A stretch of DNA of 64,000 bases from Marinobacterium zhoushanense. GTDB taxonomy: Bacteria; Pseudomonadota; Gammaproteobacteria; Pseudomonadales; Balneatricaceae. The translations under genes were made by a program, and so were the position numbers. The first letter of the stretch is position 1. Every line of letters begins with the position of its first letter. The notes below the pieces were generated by a model, which worked only from the letters and a program-made list of their open reading frames with translations, was not told where the DNA came from and did not search any database. Positions 17,839-26,009 of this stretch are shown here, piece by piece. The stretch covers positions 274,691 through 338,690 of the forward strand of contig NZ_BMIJ01000004.1 of NCBI RefSeq assembly GCF_014641945.1, given 5' to 3'.

Positions 17839-18873
17839 TCAGCGCTTGGCGCTGTGCAGCATCGAAATCTCCTCAAGCGCTTCTCTGATCAGCCTCGGCC
17901 CACGGTAGATGAAACCGGTGTAGATCTGCACCAGGCTCGCGCCCGCCTCCAGCTTCTCAGCCGCATCGAACCCTTCACAGATTCCGCCGACACCGATGAT
18001 CGGCAGTGCACCACCTAACTCGGCCGCCAGGGTACGGATCGCCACATTGGCGCGACTACGCACCGGTTCACCACTAAGACCGCCCGCCTCCTGCGACAGG
18101 GGCGAGTCCTCAATCCCCTCGCGTGACAGCGTTGTGTTGGTGGCAATCACACCGTCCATCTCGTAGTTCTTCAGTGATCCGGCGACCAGCGCCAGTTCCT
18201 GCGCGTCCATATCCGGCGCAATCTTGACCGCAATCGGTACGTAGCGACCGTAGATACGGGCTAAACGTGCCTGCTCCGTTTTCAGCGCATCGAGCAGACT
18301 GTTCAATGACTCGCCAAACTGCAGCGTACGCAGTCCCGGGGTATTGGGCGAGGAAACATTCACGGTGACGTAGCTGGCGCGGTCATACACCTTGCGTAGA
18401 CAGAGCAGATAGTCGTCGTTGGCCTTGCTGTTGGGAGTGTCCTTGTTCTTGCCGATATTGATACCGAGCACACCCTTGTAGCGACTACGCTCCAAATTGA
18501 CCAGCAACTGATCGACGCCATCATTATTAAAGCCCATGCGGTTGATGATGGCGCGATGCTCCGGGATACGGAACAGACGCGGTGTCGGATTACCGGGTTG
18601 AGGCCGGGGAGTCACCGTACCCACCTCGATAAAACCGAACCCCAGCGCCGCAAGGCCGTCGACCGCTGAACCGTTTTTGTCCAGACCCGCCGCCAAGCCA
18701 ACCGGATTAGGGAAGCGTATCCCCATCACCTCGACCGGCATCGACAGATCATGAGATTTGATCATCCGATCAAGTCCCAACGAGGCACCCATGGACAGGC
18801 TGGCAAGCGCGACATTATGCGCGACCTCGGGGTCGAGTCTGAACATTAGCGTGCGAGCAAGGTCGTACAGCAT
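17839..18873 (-). CDS. pyrD: Dihydroorotate dehydrogenase (quinone)
   Basis: This 344-residue class 2 dihydroorotate dehydrogenase oxidises dihydroorotate to orotate with FMN and passes electrons to membrane quinone. The N-terminal amphipathic helix ([20 protein letters not shown]) is the membrane-docking feature of class 2. Class 2 motifs include [15 protein letters not shown], the catalytic-Ser region [11 protein letters not shown] and [19 protein letters not shown] precedes the ATG. Transcribed toward rmf. Confidence 0.96.
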   Translation of the reverse strand: MLYDLARTLMFRLDPEVAHNVALASLSMGASLGLDRMIKSHDLSMPVEVMGIRFPNPVGLAAGLDKNGSAVDGLAALGFGFIEVGTVTPRPQPGNPTPRLFRIPEHRAIINRMGFNNDGVDQLLVNLERSRYKGVLGINIGKNKDTPNSKANDDYLLCLRKVYDRASYVTVNVSSPNTPGLRTLQFGESLNSLLDALKTEQARLARIYGRYVPIAVKIAPDMDAQELALVAGSLKNYEMDGVIATNTTLSREGIEDSPLSQEAGGLSGEPVRSRANVAIRTLAAELGGALPIIGVGGICEGFDAAEKLEAGASLVQIYTGFIYRGPRLIREALEEISMLHSAKR

Positions 18874-18953
18874 GTTTCCTCTTCAGGCGCTGAAAATGTG
18901 ATTGCGCATTATAACGATCCCTAGCGGCAATAGCACCTTGATGCATAAAGAGT

Positions 18954-19172
18954 TTAGAGTCGTTGGATATCGATCAGCCGGCCATCGGCTCCGTAGCGGA
19001 TACGGTAACGCCCACGGATGCCATTCCGGGTAACAAATCCCCGCAAGGCATTAGCGGGGAAGCGCACCGTCCTGCCATCCAGCGTGCGTGCCACAACACT
19101 TTCCACCTCGCCACGATAAAGCCGCAGGTACTCATCCGCGCTGATATTCAGATCCACAATCAGCTCATTCAT
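18954..19172 (-). CDS. DUF2835 family small protein
   Basis: A 72-residue protein of the DUF2835 family, found mostly in gammaproteobacteria. Its sequence (ISADEYLRLYRGEVESVV, then VRFPANALRGFVTRNGIRG) fits the family throughout. Function unknown. It is small, soluble and lacks a signal peptide. It lies upstream of pyrD in the same direction with an 80-bp gap and divergent to the BatD gene. Confidence 0.8.
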   Translation of the reverse strand: MNELIVDLNISADEYLRLYRGEVESVVARTLDGRTVRFPANALRGFVTRNGIRGRYRIRYGADGRLIDIQRL

Positions 19173-19315
19173 TTCGTTGTTTCACCCTGTCGCCACCTTC
19201 GCCCCTCGTCTGCAGAAAAATTCCTTTTCTCTACGCGGTTGCGATGAATTTTACCTTAGCTGATAATGAGTTGGATCATCGTCTATGATGAAGTCTATAC
19301 GGTCCGGATTACTGA

Positions 19316-20983
19316 ATGCGACGAACTCTAGCTGCGTTGTTACTGCTGGTAACTGCAACAACCGCTCATGCGGAGGCGCAGGCGACGCTGGACCGGACTA
19401 ACATCACCGCTCTCGACAACCTCACGCTCACACTTGAAATTGACTCACGGACCGAAGACCGGCCGGATTTTGCCCCGCTACACCAGAATTTTCGTATCCT
19501 GGGAAGCAAACGCACGCTGATCTCAACCCACAGCAGCAGTGGCCGAGCGGTTCGCACGCGCTGGCAGCTCACACTCCGCCCGCGAACCGCCGGCACCATC
19601 GACATACCCAGCCTGATAGTGGCCGGACAACCCACTAACACCCTTCGAGTGGAGGTCAGCGACGTGAGTCCGGTGCTGGGTGGTCAGCCCGGAGCCGTAG
19701 CCTTCTTCGACAGCCGCGTCGACAGCCGGGAGGTCTATGTCGATGGTCAACTGCTCTATACCGCCAGGCTTTATCACCGCAATCCACTACCCGACAAAAT
19801 TCGCTTTTATCCACCACACGCCGGTAACAGCGATATTCGAGAATTGGGCGAGCGGCGCCGCTACGAAGGCGAATACAGGGGCGAGCCCTACCTGGTCACC
19901 GAGCAACAGTATGCGATCTTTCCCGATCAGGCCGGACCGTTGATCATCGATGGTCCCCGACTTGAGCTCTCCGGTACGCCGGAACAGGATCTGATTGAAC
20001 TACAGGGTGAGACTCTGGAGGTCGAGATTCTGGAACCGGCACATAAAAGCACCCTGGGTATCTGGCTTCCGGCCGAGCGGCTATCGTTGGAGGAGAGCTG
20101 GACGCCGCCGCAGAATCTAAGACCCGGCGACAGATTTACCCGGGAGTTGACACTGACTGTCACCGGGATTCCCGCCGACAAGCTGCCGCAACTGATGCCG
20201 CTGCAGAACGACGACGTATATGTCGAACTCCAGGACGTGAGCCTGACCGAATCATCCTCCCAGTTCGGCCTGGTCAGCACAAGGCGCGAAACCGTCGTGA
20301 TCGAGCCGCTGGGCGCCGGTGACTTCATTCTGCCAGCGATCGACCTGCACTGGTGGGATGTTGGCCTGGACAGAGGCCGGCATGCGGCGCTGCCCGCCCG
20401 TCAATTCCATGTCAGCCAGCCAGCGCTGATGGAGGGATTGATCGGCACGGCCCAAGCGGCTTCGTATTCGCCCGTGGATGGCCAGCTGCCGCTCAATACA
20501 AACCAATACCTTATGCTGGTCGGGCTACTGACGCTGCTCAGCCTCACCAGCTCGCTGGGCTGGCTTTACACCTGGTCAAAGCTGCGCAAGTTCCGGGCTG
20601 ATAACAGTGCCGAGCAGCTGGAGGAGGAGATCAGACGCCAGCGTAAGCTATTGCTGGCCAACGAGCGTGCCGAACGCAACACCTTCCAGGCCCTGGCCAT
20701 CGCCTGCCAGCAAAACAGTGCCCTGCTGGCAAAAGCGCGCCTGACCGAGTGGGCGCAGAACTTCTGGCCAGAACGCAGTATCGACAGTCTCGAAGCGATC
20801 TGCGATGCCGCACGCAACCAGACGCTGGACTACCTGGTATTGGACCTAGAGCAGCAGCTGCACGATAACGCCGAGCTCTGGCAGGGCGATCTGCTACTGA
20901 AAACCATCGATACGCTACGCCGGCGCCGCCAGAGCAGCATGGCAAGCGACATCCAGCAGGAAAGCTATCTGCAAGCCTCCTGA
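19316..20983 (+). CDS. BatD family protein
   Basis: A 555-residue BatD ('oxygen tolerance') protein. It has a signal peptide at residues 1-19 (ending TAHAEA), a long periplasmic beta-rich region with repeats such as LTLRPRTAGTIDIPSLIV at about 85-100, one membrane helix near residue 400 (LMLVGLLTLLSLTSSLGWLY), then a cytoplasmic helical tail. BatD usually accompanies MoxR, DUF58 and VWA (BatA/B) genes, but these are not adjacent here. The moxR operon is 8 kb away. A K+ channel gene follows after 22 bp, perhaps in the same transcript. Confidence 0.85.
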   Translation: MRRTLAALLLLVTATTAHAEAQATLDRTNITALDNLTLTLEIDSRTEDRPDFAPLHQNFRILGSKRTLISTHSSSGRAVRTRWQLTLRPRTAGTIDIPSLIVAGQPTNTLRVEVSDVSPVLGGQPGAVAFFDSRVDSREVYVDGQLLYTARLYHRNPLPDKIRFYPPHAGNSDIRELGERRRYEGEYRGEPYLVTEQQYAIFPDQAGPLIIDGPRLELSGTPEQDLIELQGETLEVEILEPAHKSTLGIWLPAERLSLEESWTPPQNLRPGDRFTRELTLTVTGIPADKLPQLMPLQNDDVYVELQDVSLTESSSQFGLVSTRRETVVIEPLGAGDFILPAIDLHWWDVGLDRGRHAALPARQFHVSQPALMEGLIGTAQAASYSPVDGQLPLNTNQYLMLVGLLTLLSLTSSLGWLYTWSKLRKFRADNSAEQLEEEIRRQRKLLLANERAERNTFQALAIACQQNSALLAKARLTEWAQNFWPERSIDSLEAICDAARNQTLDYLVLDLEQQLHDNAELWQGDLLLKTIDTLRRRRQSSMASDIQQESYLQAS

Positions 20984-21005
20984 ACCCGAGAAATGGAGAT
21001 AATGC

Positions 21006-21899
21006 GTGACAAACCGCTACCGCCGCCATAATGAGCTGATGATCCGTATCGGCCTCGGCGGTGTCGACGATGAGGAAAATCCACGCGCAATCCTCTGGGG
21101 CAAGCGCCTTGAGTGGCCGATGCTGTTGCTGGCGATCTGGATCATTCTGGACTGGTACCTAAAGGCCAAAGGCCTCAGCGACCCCTTCTTTACTCAGTTT
21201 ACCGACTGGTTCATCTGGACCTGTTTCAGCGCCGAGCTCAGTATCATGCTGGCCCTGGTCGACGATCGCTGGCGCTACCTACGACAAAACTGGCTCAATC
21301 CGATAATTATCCTCACCGGCATACCGGTGCTTTTTGGCGTCGATCTGTTCTACTCAGGGGTACTGAGAAGCCTGCGTTTGTTGATCATGCTCGGCATTCT
21401 GCTGAAAGTCTCGCAGGATCTGCGCCAGATACTGTCACGCCACCATCTTGGCAAAACGATGGCGATCGCATTTCTGTTTCTGGTGATCTCCGGTTTCCTG
21501 ATCTCCGGTATCGACCCGGCGTTCAAGGGCCCTCTCGACGGTATATGGTGGGCATGGGTAACGATGACCACCGTGGGTTACGGCGATTTGGTGCCCTCAA
21601 CGACCGAAGGGCGTCTCTTCGGCATGTTGCTGATTCTTGCCGGAATCGCCCTGTTCTCGATGCTTACAGCCAGTTTTTCGGTTTTCTTCATCGAACGGGA
21701 CGAGAAGGAGATGGTTGAGAAAGAGGATCGCAACATTCAGCGAATCGGCCAGCTCGAGGCCCGGCTGGATAGAATTGAACATCACCTGGCCCGCGCGGTA
21801 ACCACGCTGGAGCGACTGGAAGCCCTTGAAGCGCGAGAACGCTCCCCGCGCCAGTCGGAGAAAGCGGATCCTAGCCAGAAGCCTTCAGAACCTGAGTAA
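21006..21899 (+). CDS. Voltage-gated-type potassium channel
   Basis: This 297-residue six-helix ion channel has a voltage-sensor-like segment GVLRSLRLLIMLGILLK (S4), a pore helix and the potassium selectivity filter TTVGYGD at about 195. A C-terminal coiled coil (about 245-290, IGQLEARLDRIEHHLARAV) probably assembles tetramers. It sits in the inner membrane. The start is GTG at 21006 with GGAG 8 nt upstream. An ATG at 21002 opens only a short frame. Its last 29 bp overlap the end of the convergent epimerase gene. Confidence 0.88.
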   Translation: MTNRYRRHNELMIRIGLGGVDDEENPRAILWGKRLEWPMLLLAIWIILDWYLKAKGLSDPFFTQFTDWFIWTCFSAELSIMLALVDDRWRYLRQNWLNPIIILTGIPVLFGVDLFYSGVLRSLRLLIMLGILLKVSQDLRQILSRHHLGKTMAIAFLFLVISGFLISGIDPAFKGPLDGIWWAWVTMTTVGYGDLVPSTTEGRLFGMLLILAGIALFSMLTASFSVFFIERDEKEMVEKEDRNIQRIGQLEARLDRIEHHLARAVTTLERLEALEARERSPRQSEKADPSQKPSEPE

Positions 21900-22764
21900 G
21901 GGCCGCTTCCAAACCGGTATACTTGAACCGAAACCCACTTTCCAGCAGCCGTTTGGGAACCACCCGCTGCCCTTTCAACACCAGCTCACTCGCCTCTCCC
22001 ATCATCAACTCCAGCACCACGGCGGGAACACGGAAAAAGGCCGGACGATGCAGCACCTTGGCCAGCAAGCGACTGAACTCCTCATTGGTCACCGGATGCG
22101 GCGACGTCAGGTTGAACGCACCGGTTAACGTCTCGTGGTCGAGCAGATGCAGGATTGCCGCCACCTCATCGTCCCGATGGATCCACGAGATCCATTGGCG
22201 CCCCGTCCCTATAGGACCACCCAACCCCAGCTTGAACGGAGGCAGCATCTTTGCCAGCGCACCACCACCCGGCCCCAGAACCATACCGGTTCGAATACAG
22301 CAGACGCGGACACCGTGGTCCGAGGCCTTGTACGCCTGTTCCTCCCAGGACGCGCACAGATCGTGCGCGAAACCGCCTTTGGTTGCCCCCTCTTCGTCCA
22401 GCTCGCGATCACCCTGACTGCCGTAGTAGCCGATAGCAGAGCCACTGACCAGCACCGCCGGCGGCTGCACCGCACGACCAATCCAATCCACCAGTTGCGA
22501 CGTCAGCTGGACACGGCTCTCCAGCAGCAGCCTCTTGCGCTTATCGCTCCAACGCCTATCGGCGATGGGAGCCCCGGCCAGATTGACCACGGCGTCGATA
22601 TGGCCCTGGATCTGGGCTAACTCGGAGTAAAGTTCGACACGGGCATCGAGTTGCGCTGATTCGGGCCGTCTGCTCAACACAGCAACCCTGTCGCCGCGCG
22701 CCAGCAATGCCTTAACGAGTTGGCGTCCGATAAAACCGGTCCCGCCTGTGATCAGGACTCTCAC
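21871..22764 (-). CDS. TIGR01777 family sugar-epimerase-like protein (YfcH type)
   Basis: This 297-residue short-chain dehydrogenase-fold protein has the NAD(P) motif VLITGGTGFIGRQLV at the N-terminus, NLAGAPIADRRW, SGSAIGYYGSQG (family signature) and a C-terminal DUF1731 region (FRVPAVVLELMMGE). Function is not established for most members. The GTG at 22764 is taken as start because GGGAG precedes it and it puts the nucleotide motif at the N-terminus. It overlaps the K+ channel tail-to-tail by 29 bp. Confidence 0.87.
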   Translation of the reverse strand: MRVLITGGTGFIGRQLVKALLARGDRVAVLSRRPESAQLDARVELYSELAQIQGHIDAVVNLAGAPIADRRWSDKRKRLLLESRVQLTSQLVDWIGRAVQPPAVLVSGSAIGYYGSQGDRELDEEGATKGGFAHDLCASWEEQAYKASDHGVRVCCIRTGMVLGPGGGALAKMLPPFKLGLGGPIGTGRQWISWIHRDDEVAAILHLLDHETLTGAFNLTSPHPVTNEEFSRLLAKVLHRPAFFRVPAVVLELMMGEASELVLKGQRVVPKRLLESGFRFKYTGLEAALTQVLKASG

Positions 22765-22825
22765 GATTATTCTCCCTCGCCTGGTTCCGGTATATTGCAT
22801 CTATCTATCAGGAGATTAGCACACT

Positions 22826-23440
22826 ATGTTTACCGGAATTGTTCAGGGCCGCGCCCGGGTTGTCGCCATAGAACGCCATCACGAGTTCATGCGGCTCACG
22901 CTCGCATTCCCCGAAGCCTGCTGCGACAACCTGCAGACAGGCGCCAGCATCGCCCTGAACGGTACATGTCTGACGGTTACGCAATTCAACGCCAACCAGA
23001 TCAGTTTCGACCTGATCGCCGCCACACTGAGCACCACCAATCTCGGTGTCCTCAATGTCGGTGACCACGTCAATTTCGAACGCGCCGCCCGTGTCGGCGA
23101 CGAGATAGGCGGTCACACCATGTCCGGGCACATCTTTCAGACTGTGAAGATCCTCACGATCGAGAGGAGCGAAGACAACTGTGTCATCTGGTTCGAGCGG
23201 CCAGCGCCCATCGCTCGTTACCTGCTTCCCAAAGGATTTGTCGGCCTCAACGGCTGCAGCCTGACATTGGCACAGGTAGAGCCCGACCGTTTCTGCGTGT
23301 ACCTGATTCCCGAAACCCTACGGATGACAACGTTTGGAGCGCTGACCGAGGGCACCGACATCAACGTGGAGATCGATCCGCAAACACAGGCGATAGTCGA
23401 CACCGTCGAACGCTACCTGACGGAGCGCCAACAACTCTGA
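22826..23440 (+). CDS. ribC: Riboflavin synthase alpha subunit
   Basis: This 204-residue protein has two lumazine-binding halves. It starts MFTGIVQG, and each half carries its family signature (LNGTCLTVTQF and LNGCSLTLAQV). DEIGGHTMSGHI and IDPQTQAIVDTVERYL agree with E. coli RibC. It dismutates two 6,7-dimethyl-8-ribityllumazine into riboflavin. It is separate from other rib genes, as in enterobacteria, and no FMN riboswitch was seen upstream. Confidence 0.93.
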   Translation: MFTGIVQGRARVVAIERHHEFMRLTLAFPEACCDNLQTGASIALNGTCLTVTQFNANQISFDLIAATLSTTNLGVLNVGDHVNFERAARVGDEIGGHTMSGHIFQTVKILTIERSEDNCVIWFERPAPIARYLLPKGFVGLNGCSLTLAQVEPDRFCVYLIPETLRMTTFGALTEGTDINVEIDPQTQAIVDTVERYLTERQQL

Positions 23441-23463
23441 ATCCGGGGTAGTCTGATGACGGG

Positions 23464-24018
23464 TCAGCCGACCCGTTCATCATCGACCAGGGCCTGGTAA
23501 AGGTCGCGATACTCGTCGGACTGCTTGAGTCCAAACAGAGGATCGGTTGGTGAAGGGAGCTCCTGTTCCAGGGTTGTCCAGTCCTTGTCACCCGCTATCG
23601 CCTCTATTTTCGGGAACAGCTTGCTCTCCTCGAAGTCCAGGTGTTCACTTTCACGCTGAACGAACTCCGCGAGAGCATCGATCAGAGAGTCCAGCGGCAC
23701 CACTGCGGCATCGTGCAGCACACCGTCAATCGAGTCGTTGAGATGGGTTGAAAGCTGCTTCAGCTCCGCATGCTCATCCTCACACGCCTTCATCATGTTA
23801 TCGAGCTCGGTGTCACGACCCTGAAAATACGCAAGCATGCGATCTTCCCGCGGATGATGCTGGGTATCGGCATAGCCGCCGACGTAGCTGACCACATCAG
23901 ACATCAGCTGGAAATTGGGGTGGGTACCTGCCCTGAACCGCTCGACCTTGCGTTCGAGCATCTCAAGCAAGCGCTTTAGATTACGATGCTCTTGATGCAG
24001 CTCTTTCATGATCGTCAT
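23464..24018 (-). CDS. Hemerythrin-like domain protein
   Basis: A 184-residue four-helix hemerythrin/HHE protein. The likely di-iron ligands are His8 and nearby His in MKELHQEHRNL, HHPRED near residue 53, HAEL near 83 and EHLDFEESKLF near 122. It could bind oxygen or nitric oxide or store iron in the cytoplasm. GGAGG lies 8 nt ahead of the ATG. Single gene, transcribed opposite to ribC. Confidence 0.88.
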   Translation of the reverse strand: MTIMKELHQEHRNLKRLLEMLERKVERFRAGTHPNFQLMSDVVSYVGGYADTQHHPREDRMLAYFQGRDTELDNMMKACEDEHAELKQLSTHLNDSIDGVLHDAAVVPLDSLIDALAEFVQRESEHLDFEESKLFPKIEAIAGDKDWTTLEQELPSPTDPLFGLKQSDEYRDLYQALVDDERVG

Positions 24019-24110
24019 CTTGGAAACCTCCGCGTGAACGAATACTCAACTTCACTATAGCCAAGTCTGACACCAAGCAACTGGCCCAGATCAATAAAGC
24101 TAGTCGCTAT

Positions 24111-24704
24111 TCAGAGGATCTCAAGCAGTTGAGATAAAGAGGTGATACGAAGATCCGTAAGTTCCGGCCAGGGCGTATGCACGCCATGGTCGATATGGAT
24201 GGTAGCAGTACCGCAAGTCTTTCCCGCTTCCAGGTCATAACGAAAATCACCGACCATAACCGCGTTATCCGGCGTCGTACACCAACGCGCAAGCAGCAAC
24301 TCGATCCCCTGGGGGTCAGGTTTGGGTCGCACCTCATCACGGCCTAGAACATCTTGAACATCGAAATAGCAGTCTGCGCCAATCGCCGTCAGCGCCCGCA
24401 GAGCAACGGTTTGGGAGTTTCGGGTCAGGATGCCGAGGCGACAATCGCGTAGATACAACAGGTCGAGCAGCTCCACTACGCCAGAGGCAGGTTCCGTCTG
24501 CTCTGCGTAAAACAGCTCAAGCTCATCCAGCAGTGCCATTTGTCGCTCCCGTTGGGGCGAGGGCAGCGCCGCCAGCGAAGCCAGAATATCGCTGTTCGGT
24601 GCCAGACCCAGTTCGGTACGGATACGGGCAAAATCATGAACCGGCCGGGTCAGTGTGCCGTCCAGATCGAAGACCCAGTAACGTCGCTTACCGATATCGC
24701 TCAC
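24111..24704 (-). CDS. HAD family phosphatase
   Basis: A 197-residue HAD phosphatase of the phosphoglycolate-phosphatase-like group. Motif I is FDLDGTLTRP with the nucleophile Asp, motif II ILTRNS, motif III KPDP and motif IV VMVGDFRYD. The cap is small and helical. The substrate is unknown. Its start overlaps the AlbA_2 gene stop by 4 bp (ATGA), so it is the last gene of a three-gene operon. Confidence 0.88.
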   Translation of the reverse strand: MSDIGKRRYWVFDLDGTLTRPVHDFARIRTELGLAPNSDILASLAALPSPQRERQMALLDELELFYAEQTEPASGVVELLDLLYLRDCRLGILTRNSQTVALRALTAIGADCYFDVQDVLGRDEVRPKPDPQGIELLLARWCTTPDNAVMVGDFRYDLEAGKTCGTATIHIDHGVHTPWPELTDLRITSLSQLLEIL

Positions 24705-25537
24705 TGCCGATGGCCCTCCCCATTCTGGATGCTGTCGGGCAGGTCGGACTCGGTATCGATCAGATCCAGCAACATGCCAAGCTTGTGCTCGATATCTTCG
24801 AGCAGGCTGCTGCTGAGACTGTCGACGCGCGGCGTCACCACCTCCTCCAGTTGCACGATACTGCGCTGACTCTCCCGCAACGCCTGCAACAGATTACGCG
24901 AGCGTTTCTTGTTGCTGTCGGTCAACTGTTCGATGCGGTGCAACGTATGGCGCAACTGGTCATCCAGATCCTCAAGGTGCTGGCTAACCGCCAGTATCCC
25001 CTTGCTCAAGGAGTAGTTAACCCCCTCAACCTGATGTTCCAGCTGAAAAACCGCATCTCGAAAACGGGACAGGAACTGCTCACCCTCCCGGTCCATATAG
25101 ATCGCCAACAGCTCCTCGGGCAGCAGTGCCCGGTTTCGACCATCGGTACGGATACGATATTCGCCACCATGGGTACAGTAGGGTTTGAGGTGTCCGCTGG
25201 GGATCTCGATCCGGAGAATAGGGTGGGATTTGGAGAGGTTTTCGGTATAGATCTTCAGTTCGATATTGGGAATGCACTCGGTAGCTTTATTGACCAGCAG
25301 CAGGCGGGCGCGGTCATCGACATCACAACCGACCACCCGACCACGCTGTACCCCATCGGGACTGGTGTACTCATCGATGCCGATGAGCAGGGTACCACCG
25401 AGGGGAGCGTTGGCAAATGCAACCAGGTCGGCACTGCGAACAGCCTGCACCTCGCGCTTGAAGTCGACGTTAACCCCCTCCGGCGCCGCCAGCAGCTGCT
25501 GGGTACGCCGGCTGAGACGTCGAAACTCGCGCTTCAT
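24701..25537 (-). CDS. Schlafen AlbA_2 domain protein
   Basis: A 278-residue protein with an N-terminal AlbA_2 (Schlafen-like) domain: VDFKREVQAVRSADLVAFAN, GGTLLIGIDE and the strand ILRIEIPSG, followed by GGEYRIRTDGRNR. Residues 150-278 form a helical, coiled-coil-rich tail. AlbA_2 domains bind nucleic acids and occur in regulators and defence proteins. No helicase or HTH domain follows. It lies 16 bp after a small membrane protein gene and overlaps the HAD gene by 4 bp. Confidence 0.83.
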   Translation of the reverse strand: MKREFRRLSRRTQQLLAAPEGVNVDFKREVQAVRSADLVAFANAPLGGTLLIGIDEYTSPDGVQRGRVVGCDVDDRARLLLVNKATECIPNIELKIYTENLSKSHPILRIEIPSGHLKPYCTHGGEYRIRTDGRNRALLPEELLAIYMDREGEQFLSRFRDAVFQLEHQVEGVNYSLSKGILAVSQHLEDLDDQLRHTLHRIEQLTDSNKKRSRNLLQALRESQRSIVQLEEVVTPRVDSLSSSLLEDIEHKLGMLLDLIDTESDLPDSIQNGEGHRQ

Positions 25538-25553
25538 CGCTTAACCCTTGGCG

Positions 25554-25940
25554 TCAGCCGTAAAGGGCGTCATCGAACGGATCAATCGGGCGCGCCAGCA
25601 TCTCGTCATCACGAAAATAGAGCACTCTCCCCTGAAACTTGAGGCCCTTGCCCGCGAACCAGCGCTCCATCTGTTCACGCCCCTCTTCCGCTTGGGAGCT
25701 ATGGAACCAAGCCAGCACTATGCGATAGAAATACAGACCGAACAGTGCTGCCGAGGCACCGAGAAAAAAGTCGGATGCCAGTGCAAACAGCAGCATCACC
25801 AGACCGCCAATCCACACCCGGCTGGCACGTGCATCTTTGTATGCATCGTTAGCCAGCGTGAACTGCTCCTGATACTTCAAGAAACGTCGGTAGTTCTGCT
25901 GCAGATCGAACTTATCAGCCGAGCTTAATTTTCTGTCCAT
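25554..25940 (-). CDS. Small two-helix membrane protein of unknown function
   Basis: About 128 residues: a charged N-terminus, two adjacent membrane helices at about 42-80 (WIGGLVMLLFALASDFFLG), and a cytoplasmic tail ending IDPFDDALYG. No family recognised. The ATG at 25940 is preferred (AGGA about 9 nt upstream) over one 13 codons earlier. It heads a three-gene operon with the AlbA_2 and HAD genes, suggesting it anchors or senses for them at the membrane. That is inference only. Confidence 0.7.
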   Translation of the reverse strand: MDRKLSSADKFDLQQNYRRFLKYQEQFTLANDAYKDARASRVWIGGLVMLLFALASDFFLGASAALFGLYFYRIVLAWFHSSQAEEGREQMERWFAGKGLKFQGRVLYFRDDEMLARPIDPFDDALYG

Positions 25941-26009
25941 CCTATATCGTCCTGACAATTGTGTTGTTTTCGTTTGCATCAGACATATCTAGAGCGTAGC
26001 GCAAGCCGA

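Noticed and set aside
24701..25537. AlbA_2 protein as a proven phage-defence factor
   Set aside because: No typical defence neighbours are present, and AlbA_2 domains also occur in regulators. Kept only as a low-weight possibility.
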